Source: Pseudovibrio axinellae
GTDB taxonomy: Bacteria; Pseudomonadota; Alphaproteobacteria; Rhizobiales; Stappiaceae
NCBI RefSeq assembly: GCF_900110875.1
Contig: NZ_FOFM01000008.1
Location: 62,001-126,000 of the forward strand
Direction of reading: 5' to 3'
Length of the DNA stretch: 64,000 bases
Shown: piece by piece, positions 49,486 through 57,916 of the stretch
Position numbering within the stretch: the stretch's first letter is position 1
How the letters are laid out: each line of letters starts with the position of its first letter
Program-made: the position numbers and the translations under genes
Notes under the pieces: model-generated
Database searches by the model: none
What the model was told of the DNA's origin: nothing
Seen by the model: the letters and a program-made list of their open reading frames with translations, nothing else

Positions 49486-49652
49486 GGCCGCTGAGGGACT
49501 CCTCCCAATTAACCTCGGCAGCCTAACATATAATCTTCAGGTGGCACCTCCTCCCAAGTCACTTGCAGATGTACAAACAGGGATTTCCTCCCAAGTCTCT
49601 GTTTACTAGCTTCGCCCGTCGTTCCTCCCATCGACGGGCGTTAGCTGTTTTT
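49486..49652 (+). ncRNA. Tandem anti-Shine-Dalgarno hairpin RNA (cuckoo/CcsR-like)
   Basis: Four hairpins stand in a row, each with CCTCCCA in its loop: 49486-49523 (GGCCGCTGAGG / CCTCGGCAGCC), 49533-49570 (ATCTTCAGGTGGC / GTCACTTGCAGAT, loop ACCTCCTCCCAA), 49575-49604 (AAACAGGGA / TCTCTGTTT) and 49613-49640 (CGCCCGTCG / CGACGGGCG, perfect). The CCTCCC cores are 49, 37 and 37 bases apart. The last stem, extended by AGCT/AGCT, is followed by GTTTTT, fixing the plus strand and the 3' end. The stems differ in sequence while the loops agree, which argues for selected structure. Cuckoo RNAs (such as CcsR of Rhodobacter) have two such hairpins, so this may be two in tandem. No DUF1127 gene, their common partner, is nearby. 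Confidence 0.65.
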
Positions 49653-49910
49653 GGGGCCTACTTTCTTCTAAACCCAAGACGCCCCCCAAAAAAAATACAC
49701 ACCCTGATAGATATGCCCTCAATTTTGGAATGGAGCGCACGCGCTAACAAATCCTTTTGTGCTGGCTGCGGACGACAAGAAGCAAAAGCGGCAGCACAAG
49801 GCATAAGCTTACTCGTTTCAGCGGGTTTGGCATGGCTATGCTTAAAGAAGGATCAGGGGCAGCGCTCAAAACTGCTATGCAACTAACCTGCGCAGCGCAG
49901 CTCCTCAAAG
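49653..49910. other. Gene-free stretch downstream of the hairpin RNA locus
   Basis: 258 bases. A run GGGGC (49653-49657) can pair with GCCCCCC (49680-49686), and CCTTTTGTGCTG (49753-49764) with CAGCACAAGG (49792-49801). These may be further RNA structure or the 3' end of the lipoprotein transcript; no gene is supported. Confidence 0.35.
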
Positions 49911-50576
49911 TCATCTGACATCAGGAGCTTCAAGGTCAGAGCTGGTCATCTTCAACCATTTGGACATATGCAGGATATCGGGCGGTTCACCGTTGCTCAG
50001 ACGCCAGCTGTCCACCACCCACGCAATGTCTGTGGTTGTGTCCACAATAACAGCTGAGGCGTGAGGGTATTTTCCATCAAAGAAATACCCGCGAGAGGCC
50101 GGGCGCGTCACGCGGTGGTATTTGAGCCAGCCCTGCGAGCTTGCATAGATCAAAAGCCCTGCGGTATTGGTCGCCTCATCAATACAGTCCATCTGCCCCC
50201 ATACATTGCCGCTCTTCATATCAAGCCCGCCAATATCATTGGAAGACCCTACAATCGGCCCAACCCGCCTCTCCTGCCATTGAACGGCCCTCGAAATTGC
50301 AGCGCGCTCTGCACGCGAGCTATCGCTTCCACGCAAGAGGATTGCGCGGAGTGTGACTTTGTCGTGTTTGCTAAACGTGACGGGAGAAAGGTATTGGCAC
50401 CCAAACCCATGGCAAATGTAGAGTGTATCACCGCTGTTTTCCAGAGCGCCCATTTGCTCATACCAGGAGCTTGGTGAAAGGTTAATTTGGCTCATACATG
50501 CACTTAGCCCGATTGCGCCAATTGCAATCAGCAGAGCCCGAGACGTCACCATCATTTTCTTTTTCAAAAAATACAT
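49911..50576 (-). CDS. Lipoprotein of unknown function with a possible Cys-His-Asp site
   Basis: About 221 residues. A basic N-region (MYFLKKKMM) and hydrophobic stretch lead to the lipobox LSAC, so it should be an outer-membrane or periplasmic lipoprotein. I do not recognise the family. In the second half DCIDEATNTAGLLIYASSQG, PHASAVIVDTTTD and WVVDSW stand in the order Cys, His, Asp of transglutaminase-like or papain-like enzymes; this is only suggestive. No good Shine-Dalgarno was found: starts at 50606, 50576 or 50555 are all possible. It is divergent from trmFO. Confidence 0.65.
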   Translation of the reverse strand: MYFLKKKMMVTSRALLIAIGAIGLSACMSQINLSPSSWYEQMGALENSGDTLYICHGFGCQYLSPVTFSKHDKVTLRAILLRGSDSSRAERAAISRAVQWQERRVGPIVGSSNDIGGLDMKSGNVWGQMDCIDEATNTAGLLIYASSQGWLKYHRVTRPASRGYFFDGKYPHASAVIVDTTTDIAWVVDSWRLSNGEPPDILHMSKWLKMTSSDLEAPDVR

Positions 50577-50730
50577 GTGTTTTTGTGAATCACGTTGCAC
50601 AACCATGCAAGATTGATGACCTAAATGATTGAACTGAGCAAGTTCAGAGGCTAAGCAATTCGCAAGAGAAAACCACTTAGGCTTCTATGGACGTTTTAGC
50701 GCAACAGAAGCCCAGCCGATTGGATAGGAA

Positions 50731-52128
50731 ATGACAAAGCAACCCATACACGTGGTTGGTGGTGGCCTGGCAGGCTCCGAGGCAGCATGGCAGATTGCAG
50801 AAAAAGGCATCAAAGTCGTTTTGCACGAAATGCGCCCAACGCGTGAAACAGACGCTCATAAAACAGACGGCCTTGCGGAGTTGGTTTGCTCAAACTCATT
50901 TCGTTCAGACGATGCTGAAAACAATGCAGTAGGATTGCTCCACGCTGAATTGCGCGCTGCTGGCTCCCTGATCATGAAATGCGCAGATGCTAACAAGGTG
51001 CCTGCTGGCGGCGCTTTGGCAGTAGACCGTGACGGCTTCTCTCATGCCGTCCAGTCTGCACTGGAAACGCATGAAAACATAGAAATCATCCGCGAAGAAA
51101 TCACCCAGATCCCGCCAGCTGAAGATGGTCAGGTGATTATGGCAACAGGTCCGCTCACATCCCCAGCTCTGTCGGAAGAAATTCTGCGTGTCACCGGTGA
51201 AAATTCCCTAGCCTTCTTCGACGCAATCGCACCCATCATCCATACCGAGAGCATCAATATGGATGTGGCGTGGTTTCAGTCCCGCTATGATAAAGTCGGG
51301 CCCGGCGGCACCGGTAAAGATTACATCAACTGCCCGATGGATAAAGAGCAATACGAAGCCTTTATTGATGCCCTGATCGGCGGCGAGAAAACCTCGTTTA
51401 AAGAATGGGAAGAAAACACCCCATACTTCGACGGCTGCCTGCCGATTGAAATCATGGCAGAACGTGGCCGCGAGACCTTGCGTCATGGTCCAATGAAGCC
51501 AATGGGCCTCACCAATGCCCACCAGCCCGACATCAAGGCCTATGCGGTTGTCCAGCTGCGCCAGGATAATGCTCTGGGCACGCTTTACAATATGGTTGGC
51601 TTCCAGACGAAACTGAAATACGGCGCTCAATCCGAAGTGCTGCGCATGATCCCGGGTCTGGAAGAGGCGCAATTTGCCCGCCTTGGCGGCCTGCACCGCA
51701 ACACCTTCTTAAACTCGCCGCGCCTCCTGGATGATCAAATGCGCCTCAAAGCGCTGCCCCATATCCGCTTTGCTGGGCAAATCACCGGCTGTGAAGGATA
51801 TGTGGAATCAACAGCTGTTGGGTGCATGACCGGCCTGTTTGCAGCTCATCAGGCACTTGGAACCGACATCGCTCCCCCGCCAGTAACAACCGCGTGCGGC
51901 GCGATCGTCAACCACATCACCGGTGGTCATATCGACCGCGAAGACGGCTCAGGACCACGTTCTTTCCAGCCGATGAACATCAACTTCGGCCTGCTGCCTC
52001 CACTGGACGAAATGCCTAAGCATCCAGAAGGAAAACGCTTGCGCGGCAAAGAAAAAACACGCCTGAAAAAGCAGGTCATGGCCAAACGCGGTCTGGATGA
52101 TTTTAAAGCCTGGGTCGCAACAGTCTAA
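50731..52128 (+). CDS. trmFO: Methylenetetrahydrofolate-tRNA-(uracil-54-C5)-methyltransferase
   Basis: 465 residues. Flavoprotein that makes 5-methyluridine at position 54 of tRNA from methylenetetrahydrofolate. FAD motif [20 protein letters not shown], then [20 protein letters not shown] with the conserved Cys, [13 protein letters not shown] and [20 protein letters not shown]. Folate-type TrmFO is usual in Firmicutes and alphaproteobacteria. Single gene, ended by the shared terminator at 52157. Confidence 0.97.
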   Translation: MTKQPIHVVGGGLAGSEAAWQIAEKGIKVVLHEMRPTRETDAHKTDGLAELVCSNSFRSDDAENNAVGLLHAELRAAGSLIMKCADANKVPAGGALAVDRDGFSHAVQSALETHENIEIIREEITQIPPAEDGQVIMATGPLTSPALSEEILRVTGENSLAFFDAIAPIIHTESINMDVAWFQSRYDKVGPGGTGKDYINCPMDKEQYEAFIDALIGGEKTSFKEWEENTPYFDGCLPIEIMAERGRETLRHGPMKPMGLTNAHQPDIKAYAVVQLRQDNALGTLYNMVGFQTKLKYGAQSEVLRMIPGLEEAQFARLGGLHRNTFLNSPRLLDDQMRLKALPHIRFAGQITGCEGYVESTAVGCMTGLFAAHQALGTDIAPPPVTTACGAIVNHITGGHIDREDGSGPRSFQPMNINFGLLPPLDEMPKHPEGKRLRGKEKTRLKKQVMAKRGLDDFKAWVATV

Positions 52129-52156
52129 CCTGCGAACACAGGTTCCAACATCGCAT

Positions 52157-52186
52157 AAAAAAAGGGCCGGTTAATCCGGCCCTTTT
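52157..52186. terminator. Bidirectional terminator between trmFO and the phytoene-synthase-like gene
   Basis: AAAAGGGCCGG and CCGGCCCTTTT pair around a five-base loop, with A-run on the left and TTTTC on the right. It abuts the stop codon of the minus-strand gene. Confidence 0.92.
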
Positions 52187-53047
52187 CTACTTTGCAGATA
52201 ACTTGGCAAGCTGGCGCGATGATCGCCACATATGCCACATCCGGTGAATGTGGGATGCGCCACTATTAATCTCCAAGGGTTCAAAACCCTTTCTGCCAGC
52301 TTCTTTGAAGAACAGCTCCACCTGAAACACAGGCAGGAATGCAGGCAGCACGGCCGGGTCGACGCCTTCCAACGCATTCTCGCAGCTTAAAAGGTGCGTT
52401 TTACTATGACCAACCATCTCACCCACCACAGCCAAGACGCCCGCATCTGAGCTTTTGGCCTGTAAAGCACCCGCCTCAACCCTATGACGCTCCAGCACAT
52501 CAACAGGAACAAACTGCTGATGCCGCGCGCCCTGCCATGCCAGGGTCTGCATCAAACCAGCAAACGCGTATGCCACCCCGCCATGACCGCATGCATCAGA
52601 CAATTGCCGGTCAGCAGGCGCACCACTCAAAATCATAGCCGCCAGCAACACCAGCGCAGAGCTGGTTTCCCCGCAATACCCTTCAAGATCATTCAGGCTC
52701 GGCATTGGATCTGAGTAAAGGTCGAAACGGCGGGCGGATATCAAATTGACAAACGGCTCACGCGACAACTTATGTTGCTCAATAGTCTCAAGCACCGCTT
52801 GTGCAACCGGGTTATGGCGAACATCACCATGATCTGTCCCACTCAGCGCATCCACCCACCACTGCAGGCGGATCTCTCCCGGCATCGGCTCATTGACCAG
52901 CTCGCGAATACGCGCGATCTCACAGGCAAATGCATAAAGCGCAATCAAACCGGGCCGTGCACTCAAAGGTGCGTACAAAGTGCTTAAATACCGCTCATAG
53001 GAGAAGCGTTTTACAAAATCATTGCAGTAGTCAAAAGCCTGACTCAT
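52187..53047 (-). CDS. Squalene/phytoene synthase-like protein (NDUFAF6 relative)
   Basis: 286 residues, all-helical trans-prenyltransferase fold: YLSTLYAPLSARPGLIALYAF, EIARIRELVNEPMPGEIRLQWW and EGYCGETSSALVLLAA. The two Asp-rich substrate motifs of true phytoene synthases (DxxxD) are not present: the first reads EIARI, the second GETSSA. So it is unlikely to make phytoene. The nearest known relatives are mitochondrial NDUFAF6, a complex I assembly factor. It follows the Mth938-like gene by 20 bp; that protein is related to NDUFAF3. A role in respiratory complex assembly is inference. Confidence 0.82.
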   Translation of the reverse strand: MSQAFDYCNDFVKRFSYERYLSTLYAPLSARPGLIALYAFACEIARIRELVNEPMPGEIRLQWWVDALSGTDHGDVRHNPVAQAVLETIEQHKLSREPFVNLISARRFDLYSDPMPSLNDLEGYCGETSSALVLLAAMILSGAPADRQLSDACGHGGVAYAFAGLMQTLAWQGARHQQFVPVDVLERHRVEAGALQAKSSDAGVLAVVGEMVGHSKTHLLSCENALEGVDPAVLPAFLPVFQVELFFKEAGRKGFEPLEINSGASHIHRMWHMWRSSRQLAKLSAK

Positions 53048-53067
53048 AACTGGCTCTTCTGCTCGCT

Positions 53068-53472
53068 CTAAGTGTTTTCAACTGCAATAAAGACAGCCGC
53101 GACCGCACGGTCCTCGTTAAGCAATACATTATAGGTACGCACAGCTGCTCCGGTCGACATGCTATCGACCATAATGCCTTTTTCCCGAAAAGGCGCTTTG
53201 CGCGATTCTGCAAACGGCTTCAACTCATCGCCTGCACCAATCAACAGCACTTCGATATTATCAGCCTCCGCGAGCACGTGCTCCAGCGCTTCATCGGTGA
53301 TTTCTTCAAAGCTCTTAGGCTCCCAGCCATACACACCAGAGGGAATACACATCAAAGAGCCTCGATGGGACATATCGGCAAACCGAAAGCCACCATTTCC
53401 ATAGGCTTCGATCTGAACCATGCTCGGGAAATGCGCATTCCGCACTTCCAAAGGCTCGCCGCGTTTTCCCAT
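53068..53472 (-). CDS. Mth938-like domain protein (NDUFAF3 relative)
   Basis: 134 residues. The Mth938/NDUFAF3 domain is visible in IEAYGNGGFRFADMSHRGSL, VLLIGAGDELKPF and IMVDSMSTGAAVRTYNVLL. ATG 53472 follows GGAGG at seven bases, clearly better than the frame start at 53514. In mitochondria the homologue helps assemble complex I; in alphaproteobacteria its gene is often next to secDF, as here. It lies downstream of secF but a terminator separates them. Confidence 0.87.
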   Translation of the reverse strand: MGKRGEPLEVRNAHFPSMVQIEAYGNGGFRFADMSHRGSLMCIPSGVYGWEPKSFEEITDEALEHVLAEADNIEVLLIGAGDELKPFAESRKAPFREKGIMVDSMSTGAAVRTYNVLLNEDRAVAAVFIAVENT

Positions 53473-53555
53473 AGTATCCTCCGGTAGGGTCTCGTTGACC
53501 CAATATACGCACAAACTGGTAGCCTCTGTTTAATTGCAGAGGAAAGAATGTCCAA

Positions 53556-53594
53556 TAAAAAATGGGGCTGACCACAACAGTAATCAGCCCCATT
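53556..53594 (-). terminator. Rho-independent terminator after secF
   Basis: AATGGGGCTGA and TCAGCCCCATT pair (11 bp) around a 12-base loop, followed by T-run on the minus strand. It lies between secF and the Mth938-like gene. Confidence 0.9.
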
Positions 53595-53617
53595 CAAAGT
53601 CTAGCTAATGCGCGATA

Positions 53618-54559
53618 TTACGCTGAATTAGCGGAGGAGTTTTCGTCATCTTTCTTTTCGAACACGCTGGTACGAAGCTTCATCAGCATCAGCAGCGGAG
53701 CAGCAAGGAAGATAGAGGAATAAGTCCCGATCAAAATACCGAAAATCATTGCCAGCACGAAGGACTGGATCACTTCACCGCCTAGGAAGTACAATGCAAA
53801 CAAAGCCAACAAGGTCGTCAGCGAAGTCATTGTTGTACGCGAGAGGGTTTCATTGATCGATTTGTCGAGCAGCTCTTCCAGTGAAAGACGCTTGTAGCGG
53901 CGCAAATTCTCGCGAATACGATCATAAACAACCACCGTATCATTGAGCGAATAACCAATGATCGTCAGAACCGCTGCAATACTGGACAAAGTAAAGTCCA
54001 GCTGCAGAACCGAGAACAAGCCAACCGTCAGCAAAATATCATTGAACGTGGTGACGATCGCGCCAACTGCGAACTGCCATTCAAAGCGGAACCAGATATA
54101 AAACATGATCATCACAAGGGCTGAACCAACTGCCAGCGTGCCTGCATAAGCAAGTTCGCCGGATACGCGCGGTCCAACCACTTCAGTTCTGCGGAACTCT
54201 ACGTTTTCAGTAAACGCACCACGAACTTTCTCAATAGCACCTTGCTGAGCGCTTTCGCCCTCACCCTGTGATTCAATACGGATCAGAACTTCGGTAGGAC
54301 TACCAAACTCCTGTACCTGTACGTCCCCAAGGTTCAGATCATTCAGCGTTCTACGAATCTGTGAAAGATCCGCAGGTCCATTGGTCGTCTGTAGTTCGAT
54401 CAACGTACCGCCCTTAAAGTCAATGCCGTAGTTCAGGCCGACACTAAGAAACAGCACAACAGACACAATCGCCAAGATTCCAGAAAATGGATAGCTCAAC
54501 ACCCGCCAATGCATAAAGCGGAAGTTGGTTACCTCCGGAACAAGTCTAAGAAGTTTCAT
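53618..54559 (-). CDS. secF: Protein translocase subunit SecF
   Basis: 313 residues, six membrane segments. Partner of SecD in the proton-driven late step of Sec export. FLSVGLNYGIDFKGGTLIEL, GPRVSGELAYAGTLAVGSAL, IGYSLNDTVVVYDRIREN and the C-terminal GILIGTYSSIFLAAPLL are family marks. GGAG lies nine bases before the ATG; the gap to secD is 16 bp. Confidence 0.97.
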   Translation of the reverse strand: MKLLRLVPEVTNFRFMHWRVLSYPFSGILAIVSVVLFLSVGLNYGIDFKGGTLIELQTTNGPADLSQIRRTLNDLNLGDVQVQEFGSPTEVLIRIESQGEGESAQQGAIEKVRGAFTENVEFRRTEVVGPRVSGELAYAGTLAVGSALVMIMFYIWFRFEWQFAVGAIVTTFNDILLTVGLFSVLQLDFTLSSIAAVLTIIGYSLNDTVVVYDRIRENLRRYKRLSLEELLDKSINETLSRTTMTSLTTLLALFALYFLGGEVIQSFVLAMIFGILIGTYSSIFLAAPLLMLMKLRTSVFEKKDDENSSANSA

Positions 54560-54575
54560 CCTATTACGCTCCGGA

Positions 54576-56180
54576 TTAAATTGGCAGTTTGGATGGACGC
54601 TTACGCTTCACCCACATGGAGATGAGGAAACGCGACACGGTAAAGGCCGTGAACACTGTCGTGAAGATACCGATCATCAACGTCACCGCGAACCCTTTAA
54701 CAGGACCGGAGCCGATGAAGAACAAAATCATCGCAACAATGAGCGTGGTGATGTTCGCATCCAAAATGGTACCAAGAGCACGGCTGAAGCCTGCATCAAT
54801 CGCACCGATAGCCGAACGCCCTGCCCGTGCTTCTTCACGAATGCGTTCATAAATCAGCACGTTGGCATCAACCGCCATACCAATGGTCAAAACCACACCT
54901 GCAATACCTGGCAGCGTCAAGGTCGCCTGAAGCGTGGTCAAAATACCAAAAATCAGGAATACGTTGGCTGTCAGAGCCAGGTTGGCAATGATACCGAACT
55001 GGCCATAAGCTGCCAGCATGAACAACACCACGGCCGCAGCTGCAATTACAGATGCAATCTTACCGCTGTCGATTGAATCCTGACCAAGGCCGGGACCAAC
55101 AGAACGCTCTTCCACCACGTCCAAACGCGCAGGAAGCGCACCAGCACGCAGCAACACTGCAAGATCATTCGCGCCATCTACGGTAAAGTTACCGGAGATT
55201 TGGCCTGAGCCACCTGTAATTGGCTGACGGATAACAGGCGCAGTAATCACCTCATCATCCAGCACAATCGCAAACGGTCGCCCAACATTGGCACGGGTCA
55301 CGTCAGCAAAGATGCGAGCACCGGTGGTATCGAAGCGGAAATTCACAACAGGTTCATTGGTCTGCTGGTCAAACGCAACAGAGGCATCCTGCAGCTCTTC
55401 ACCGGTCAACAATGGAGCTTCATCCAGCAGATACGGCTGGCCATCAGTACCTTCAACAATCATCGTACCTGAAGGCGGACGACCCTGAAGCGCCTGAGAT
55501 GCAGTCATTTCCTGGCTGACAAGGTGGAAGGTCAGCTGAGCCGTTGCGCCAATGATATCCTTCAGGCGCTGAGGGTTGGATTCACCCGGCGCTTCAACAA
55601 GAATACGGTCAGTGCCCTGACGCTGAATAGAAGGCTCGGTCGTACCCAGTTCATCAACACGGCGACGGATCACCTCGATGGACTGCCTCACAACCGAAGC
55701 AAGGCGCATGTCCAGACCTTCTTCAGAGAAAGCCATGCGGAACAGGCCGTTCCCTTGAGGTTCAAGAACAAATTCATTTACCACAGCACCGCCAAAAACA
55801 CTGGCGTTGAGCGGATTTACAAGTCCGGCAAGACGCTGTTCAGCCTCATCATAACGTGCTGCATCACGAATGCGGACCTGAACGCTGTCTCCCTGGATAC
55901 CCAGCCCGGTATAACCGATACGCGGGTTCTCACGCAGGGACTGGCGAATATTGCCAACCAGCTGACGGAACTGCTTTTCTTTGTAATCTTCCTTGTCAAC
56001 CTCATAGAGCAGATAAGCACCGCCCTGAAGGTCAAGACCGAGAACAATCTGGCGCTTAGGCATGAAATCCGGCCAGGATTGAACGGTGCTTGCCGGGAAG
56101 AAGTTCGGCAATGTTGCAAGTATACCGCCCAACACCACAACGATAATCAGGGCGATTTTCCAACGCGCGAAATGAAGCAT
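54576..56180 (-). CDS. secD: Protein translocase subunit SecD
   Basis: 534 residues. One N-terminal membrane helix, a large periplasmic domain (about 30-350, with IVLGLDLQGGAYLLYEVD) and five C-terminal helices with IAGVVLTIGMAVDANVLIYERIRE. It pulls translocated chains out of SecYEG using the proton gradient. yajC lies 95 bp upstream; secF 16 bp downstream. Confidence 0.97.
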   Translation of the reverse strand: MLHFARWKIALIIVVVLGGILATLPNFFPASTVQSWPDFMPKRQIVLGLDLQGGAYLLYEVDKEDYKEKQFRQLVGNIRQSLRENPRIGYTGLGIQGDSVQVRIRDAARYDEAEQRLAGLVNPLNASVFGGAVVNEFVLEPQGNGLFRMAFSEEGLDMRLASVVRQSIEVIRRRVDELGTTEPSIQRQGTDRILVEAPGESNPQRLKDIIGATAQLTFHLVSQEMTASQALQGRPPSGTMIVEGTDGQPYLLDEAPLLTGEELQDASVAFDQQTNEPVVNFRFDTTGARIFADVTRANVGRPFAIVLDDEVITAPVIRQPITGGSGQISGNFTVDGANDLAVLLRAGALPARLDVVEERSVGPGLGQDSIDSGKIASVIAAAAVVLFMLAAYGQFGIIANLALTANVFLIFGILTTLQATLTLPGIAGVVLTIGMAVDANVLIYERIREEARAGRSAIGAIDAGFSRALGTILDANITTLIVAMILFFIGSGPVKGFAVTLMIGIFTTVFTAFTVSRFLISMWVKRKRPSKLPI

Positions 56181-56275
56181 GAGTATATGCCCGGTCCTAG
56201 TATAGGCAGACCGCTCTGCCTGAGGCCAAGATTGGCACAGGAAAGCGGCCTGAAACTACAAGTATCAAGACGCGA

Positions 56276-56605
56276 TTATTCGCCGTCCTTGACAGGTTCA
56301 CCTTTGGAGCGAACTTCCTGGATCATAGCACGAGCGATACGAACACGCGTACCTTCAGCAATATCCACCTGCAGTTCAGCTTCATCAACAACCTTGGCAA
56401 CTTTACCGATCAGACCACCGGAGGTCACAACAGTGTCGCCACGGCGCAGGTTGCTCACCATTTGCTGATGAGTTTTCATACGCTGGCGCTGTGGACGAAT
56501 GATCAGGAACCACATGATCACAAAGATCAAAATAAATGGCACAACAGACGTCACGATGTCTGGCAAACCACCAACGGCCTGTGCATAGGCTGGGGTAATA
56601 AACAT
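56276..56605 (-). CDS. yajC: Preprotein translocase accessory subunit YajC
   Basis: 109 residues. A single helix (VVPFILIFVIMWFLIIRPQRQRMK) followed by a cytoplasmic domain with LRRGDTVVTSGGLIGKVAKV. Part of the SecDF-YajC complex. AAGGAG eight bases before the ATG is one of the strongest ribosome sites in the window. First gene of yajC-secD-secF. Confidence 0.96.
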   Translation of the reverse strand: MFITPAYAQAVGGLPDIVTSVVPFILIFVIMWFLIIRPQRQRMKTHQQMVSNLRRGDTVVTSGGLIGKVAKVVDEAELQVDIAEGTRVRIARAMIQEVRSKGEPVKDGE

Positions 56606-56920
56606 TAGTTTCTCCTTACCACAAATTCCAAGGGAACCTGATGGCGTTCATTAAACGATTGGCAAGGCAAGCCTCACCAACAATGACCTTGGCCCGAAAG
56701 AACAAGGATTTTGCGCTGGACTATACAGTCCACTCCAGTGTTTTCAAGGCATTGACATGCTAACTGGGACTTTCCCCAAGAGTATTGGGCGTGATACAGC
56801 TGTAAATAGGGATACTTGGCCGCAGATCAAATAGAAGAGCCGCCCCTGAGACAATTTTTCACCTGGTTCATTTTGCGTAAAGCCGATGCTACCGCACCTA
56901 AGTTAATCACGTAGAAACAT
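56606..56920. other. Divergent yajC / DUF815 intergenic region
   Basis: 315 bases without a gene. TGGACT-ATAC-AGTCCA (56719-56734) is a short palindrome that could be a binding site. No promoter could be placed with confidence. Confidence 0.4.
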
Positions 56921-57814
56921 ATGACCATTAAAGAAACCACCTCAGAAATCGCCCTTCTTACCGCCAAGCTCGACGAAATCGCGAGCCTGTTGGCCAGCTC
57001 CCTTCCAAAGCCTGCTGCACCCGTCAATTTTGGCGAAGCAGATGCCTTTGTGTTCCATCCTTCACCCTTTAGACTTGCCTCGGTTCCCAAAGTGAACCGC
57101 GTTGATATTAGCCTTCTCAAAGGCGTTGATCACTCCAAAAATTTGCTGATGGAGAACACCCATCGGTTTGCAAAAGGTCTGCCAGCCAACAACGTGTTAC
57201 TTTGGGGCGCGCGCGGAATGGGCAAGTCTTCGCTGGTCAAATCGGCTCATGCCTCGATCAATGCCGAGCGCATGGGACAGCCCGACTACAAAAAACTCAT
57301 CCTCATAGAAATTCACCGCGAAGACATTGAAGCGCTGCCTGCGTTGATGAACGAAGTCAAAGATCAGCCCTTCAACTTTATTATTTTTTGCGACGATTTG
57401 TCCTTTGATGGCGATGATACAAGCTACAAGAGCTTAAAAGCAGCTCTGGATGGGGGAATTGAAGGTCGCCCGTCCAATGTGCTGTTTTATGCCACATCCA
57501 ACAGGCGCCACCTTCTCCCGCGCGACATGATGGAAAACGAACGTTCCACCGCAATCCATCCCAGCGAAGCTGTTGAGGAAAAGGTCTCGCTATCTGATCG
57601 ATTCGGCCTGTGGATTGGGTTTCATAAGTGCTCTCAAGATGAGTACCTTGAGATGATCAACGGGTACACACAGCACTTTGCGCTAAAAATCAGCAAGGAC
57701 GTGCTGAAGGCCCAGGCGCTGGAATGGTCCACCACACGCGGCGCACGTTCTGGTCGTGTGGCTTGGCAATTTATACAGGATCTGGCTGGCCGTCTTGGAC
57801 AAACACTGTCCTGA
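56921..57814 (+). CDS. DUF815 family P-loop ATPase
   Basis: 297 residues. AAA-like fold with Walker A LLWGARGMGKSSLVKS near residue 100 and Walker B IIFCDDLSFDGDD near 160, then the sensor region LFYATSNRRHLLPRDMMENE and SLSDRFGLWIGFHKCSQDEYL. The DUF815 family is widespread and uncharacterised. It usually sits beside yajC-secDF and surE-pcm in alphaproteobacteria, as here, without a known link. The ATG at 56921 has no strong Shine-Dalgarno. Confidence 0.9.
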   Translation: MTIKETTSEIALLTAKLDEIASLLASSLPKPAAPVNFGEADAFVFHPSPFRLASVPKVNRVDISLLKGVDHSKNLLMENTHRFAKGLPANNVLLWGARGMGKSSLVKSAHASINAERMGQPDYKKLILIEIHREDIEALPALMNEVKDQPFNFIIFCDDLSFDGDDTSYKSLKAALDGGIEGRPSNVLFYATSNRRHLLPRDMMENERSTAIHPSEAVEEKVSLSDRFGLWIGFHKCSQDEYLEMINGYTQHFALKISKDVLKAQALEWSTTRGARSGRVAWQFIQDLAGRLGQTLS

Positions 57815-57838
57815 GTGTGATAAAGCCACTAAAATGAA

Positions 57839-57874
57839 AACACGCCGCGCAAAGGTCAGCAAGCGCGGCGTGTT
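57839..57874. terminator. Bidirectional terminator between DUF815 and the LytM-like gene
   Basis: A perfect 12-bp stem AACACGCCGCGC / GCGCGGCGTGTT with a 12-base loop; short T-runs on both sides. Confidence 0.82.
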
Positions 57875-57916
57875 CTCTGTTATAAAAGAGCTCCAATCGG
57901 AGCCCTCCCCCATTTA

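Noticed and set aside
49298-49886. Two open frames (103 and 107 codons, plus strand) after uvrA
   Set aside because: No Shine-Dalgarno, odd composition with many Cys/Thr/Ser and no recognisable domain; they run through the four hairpins, which explain the sequence better.
55524-56468. 314-codon open frame on the plus strand across secD
   Set aside because: Antisense to a well-conserved gene; its protein resembles nothing and it has no ribosome site. A product of codon bias on the opposite strand.
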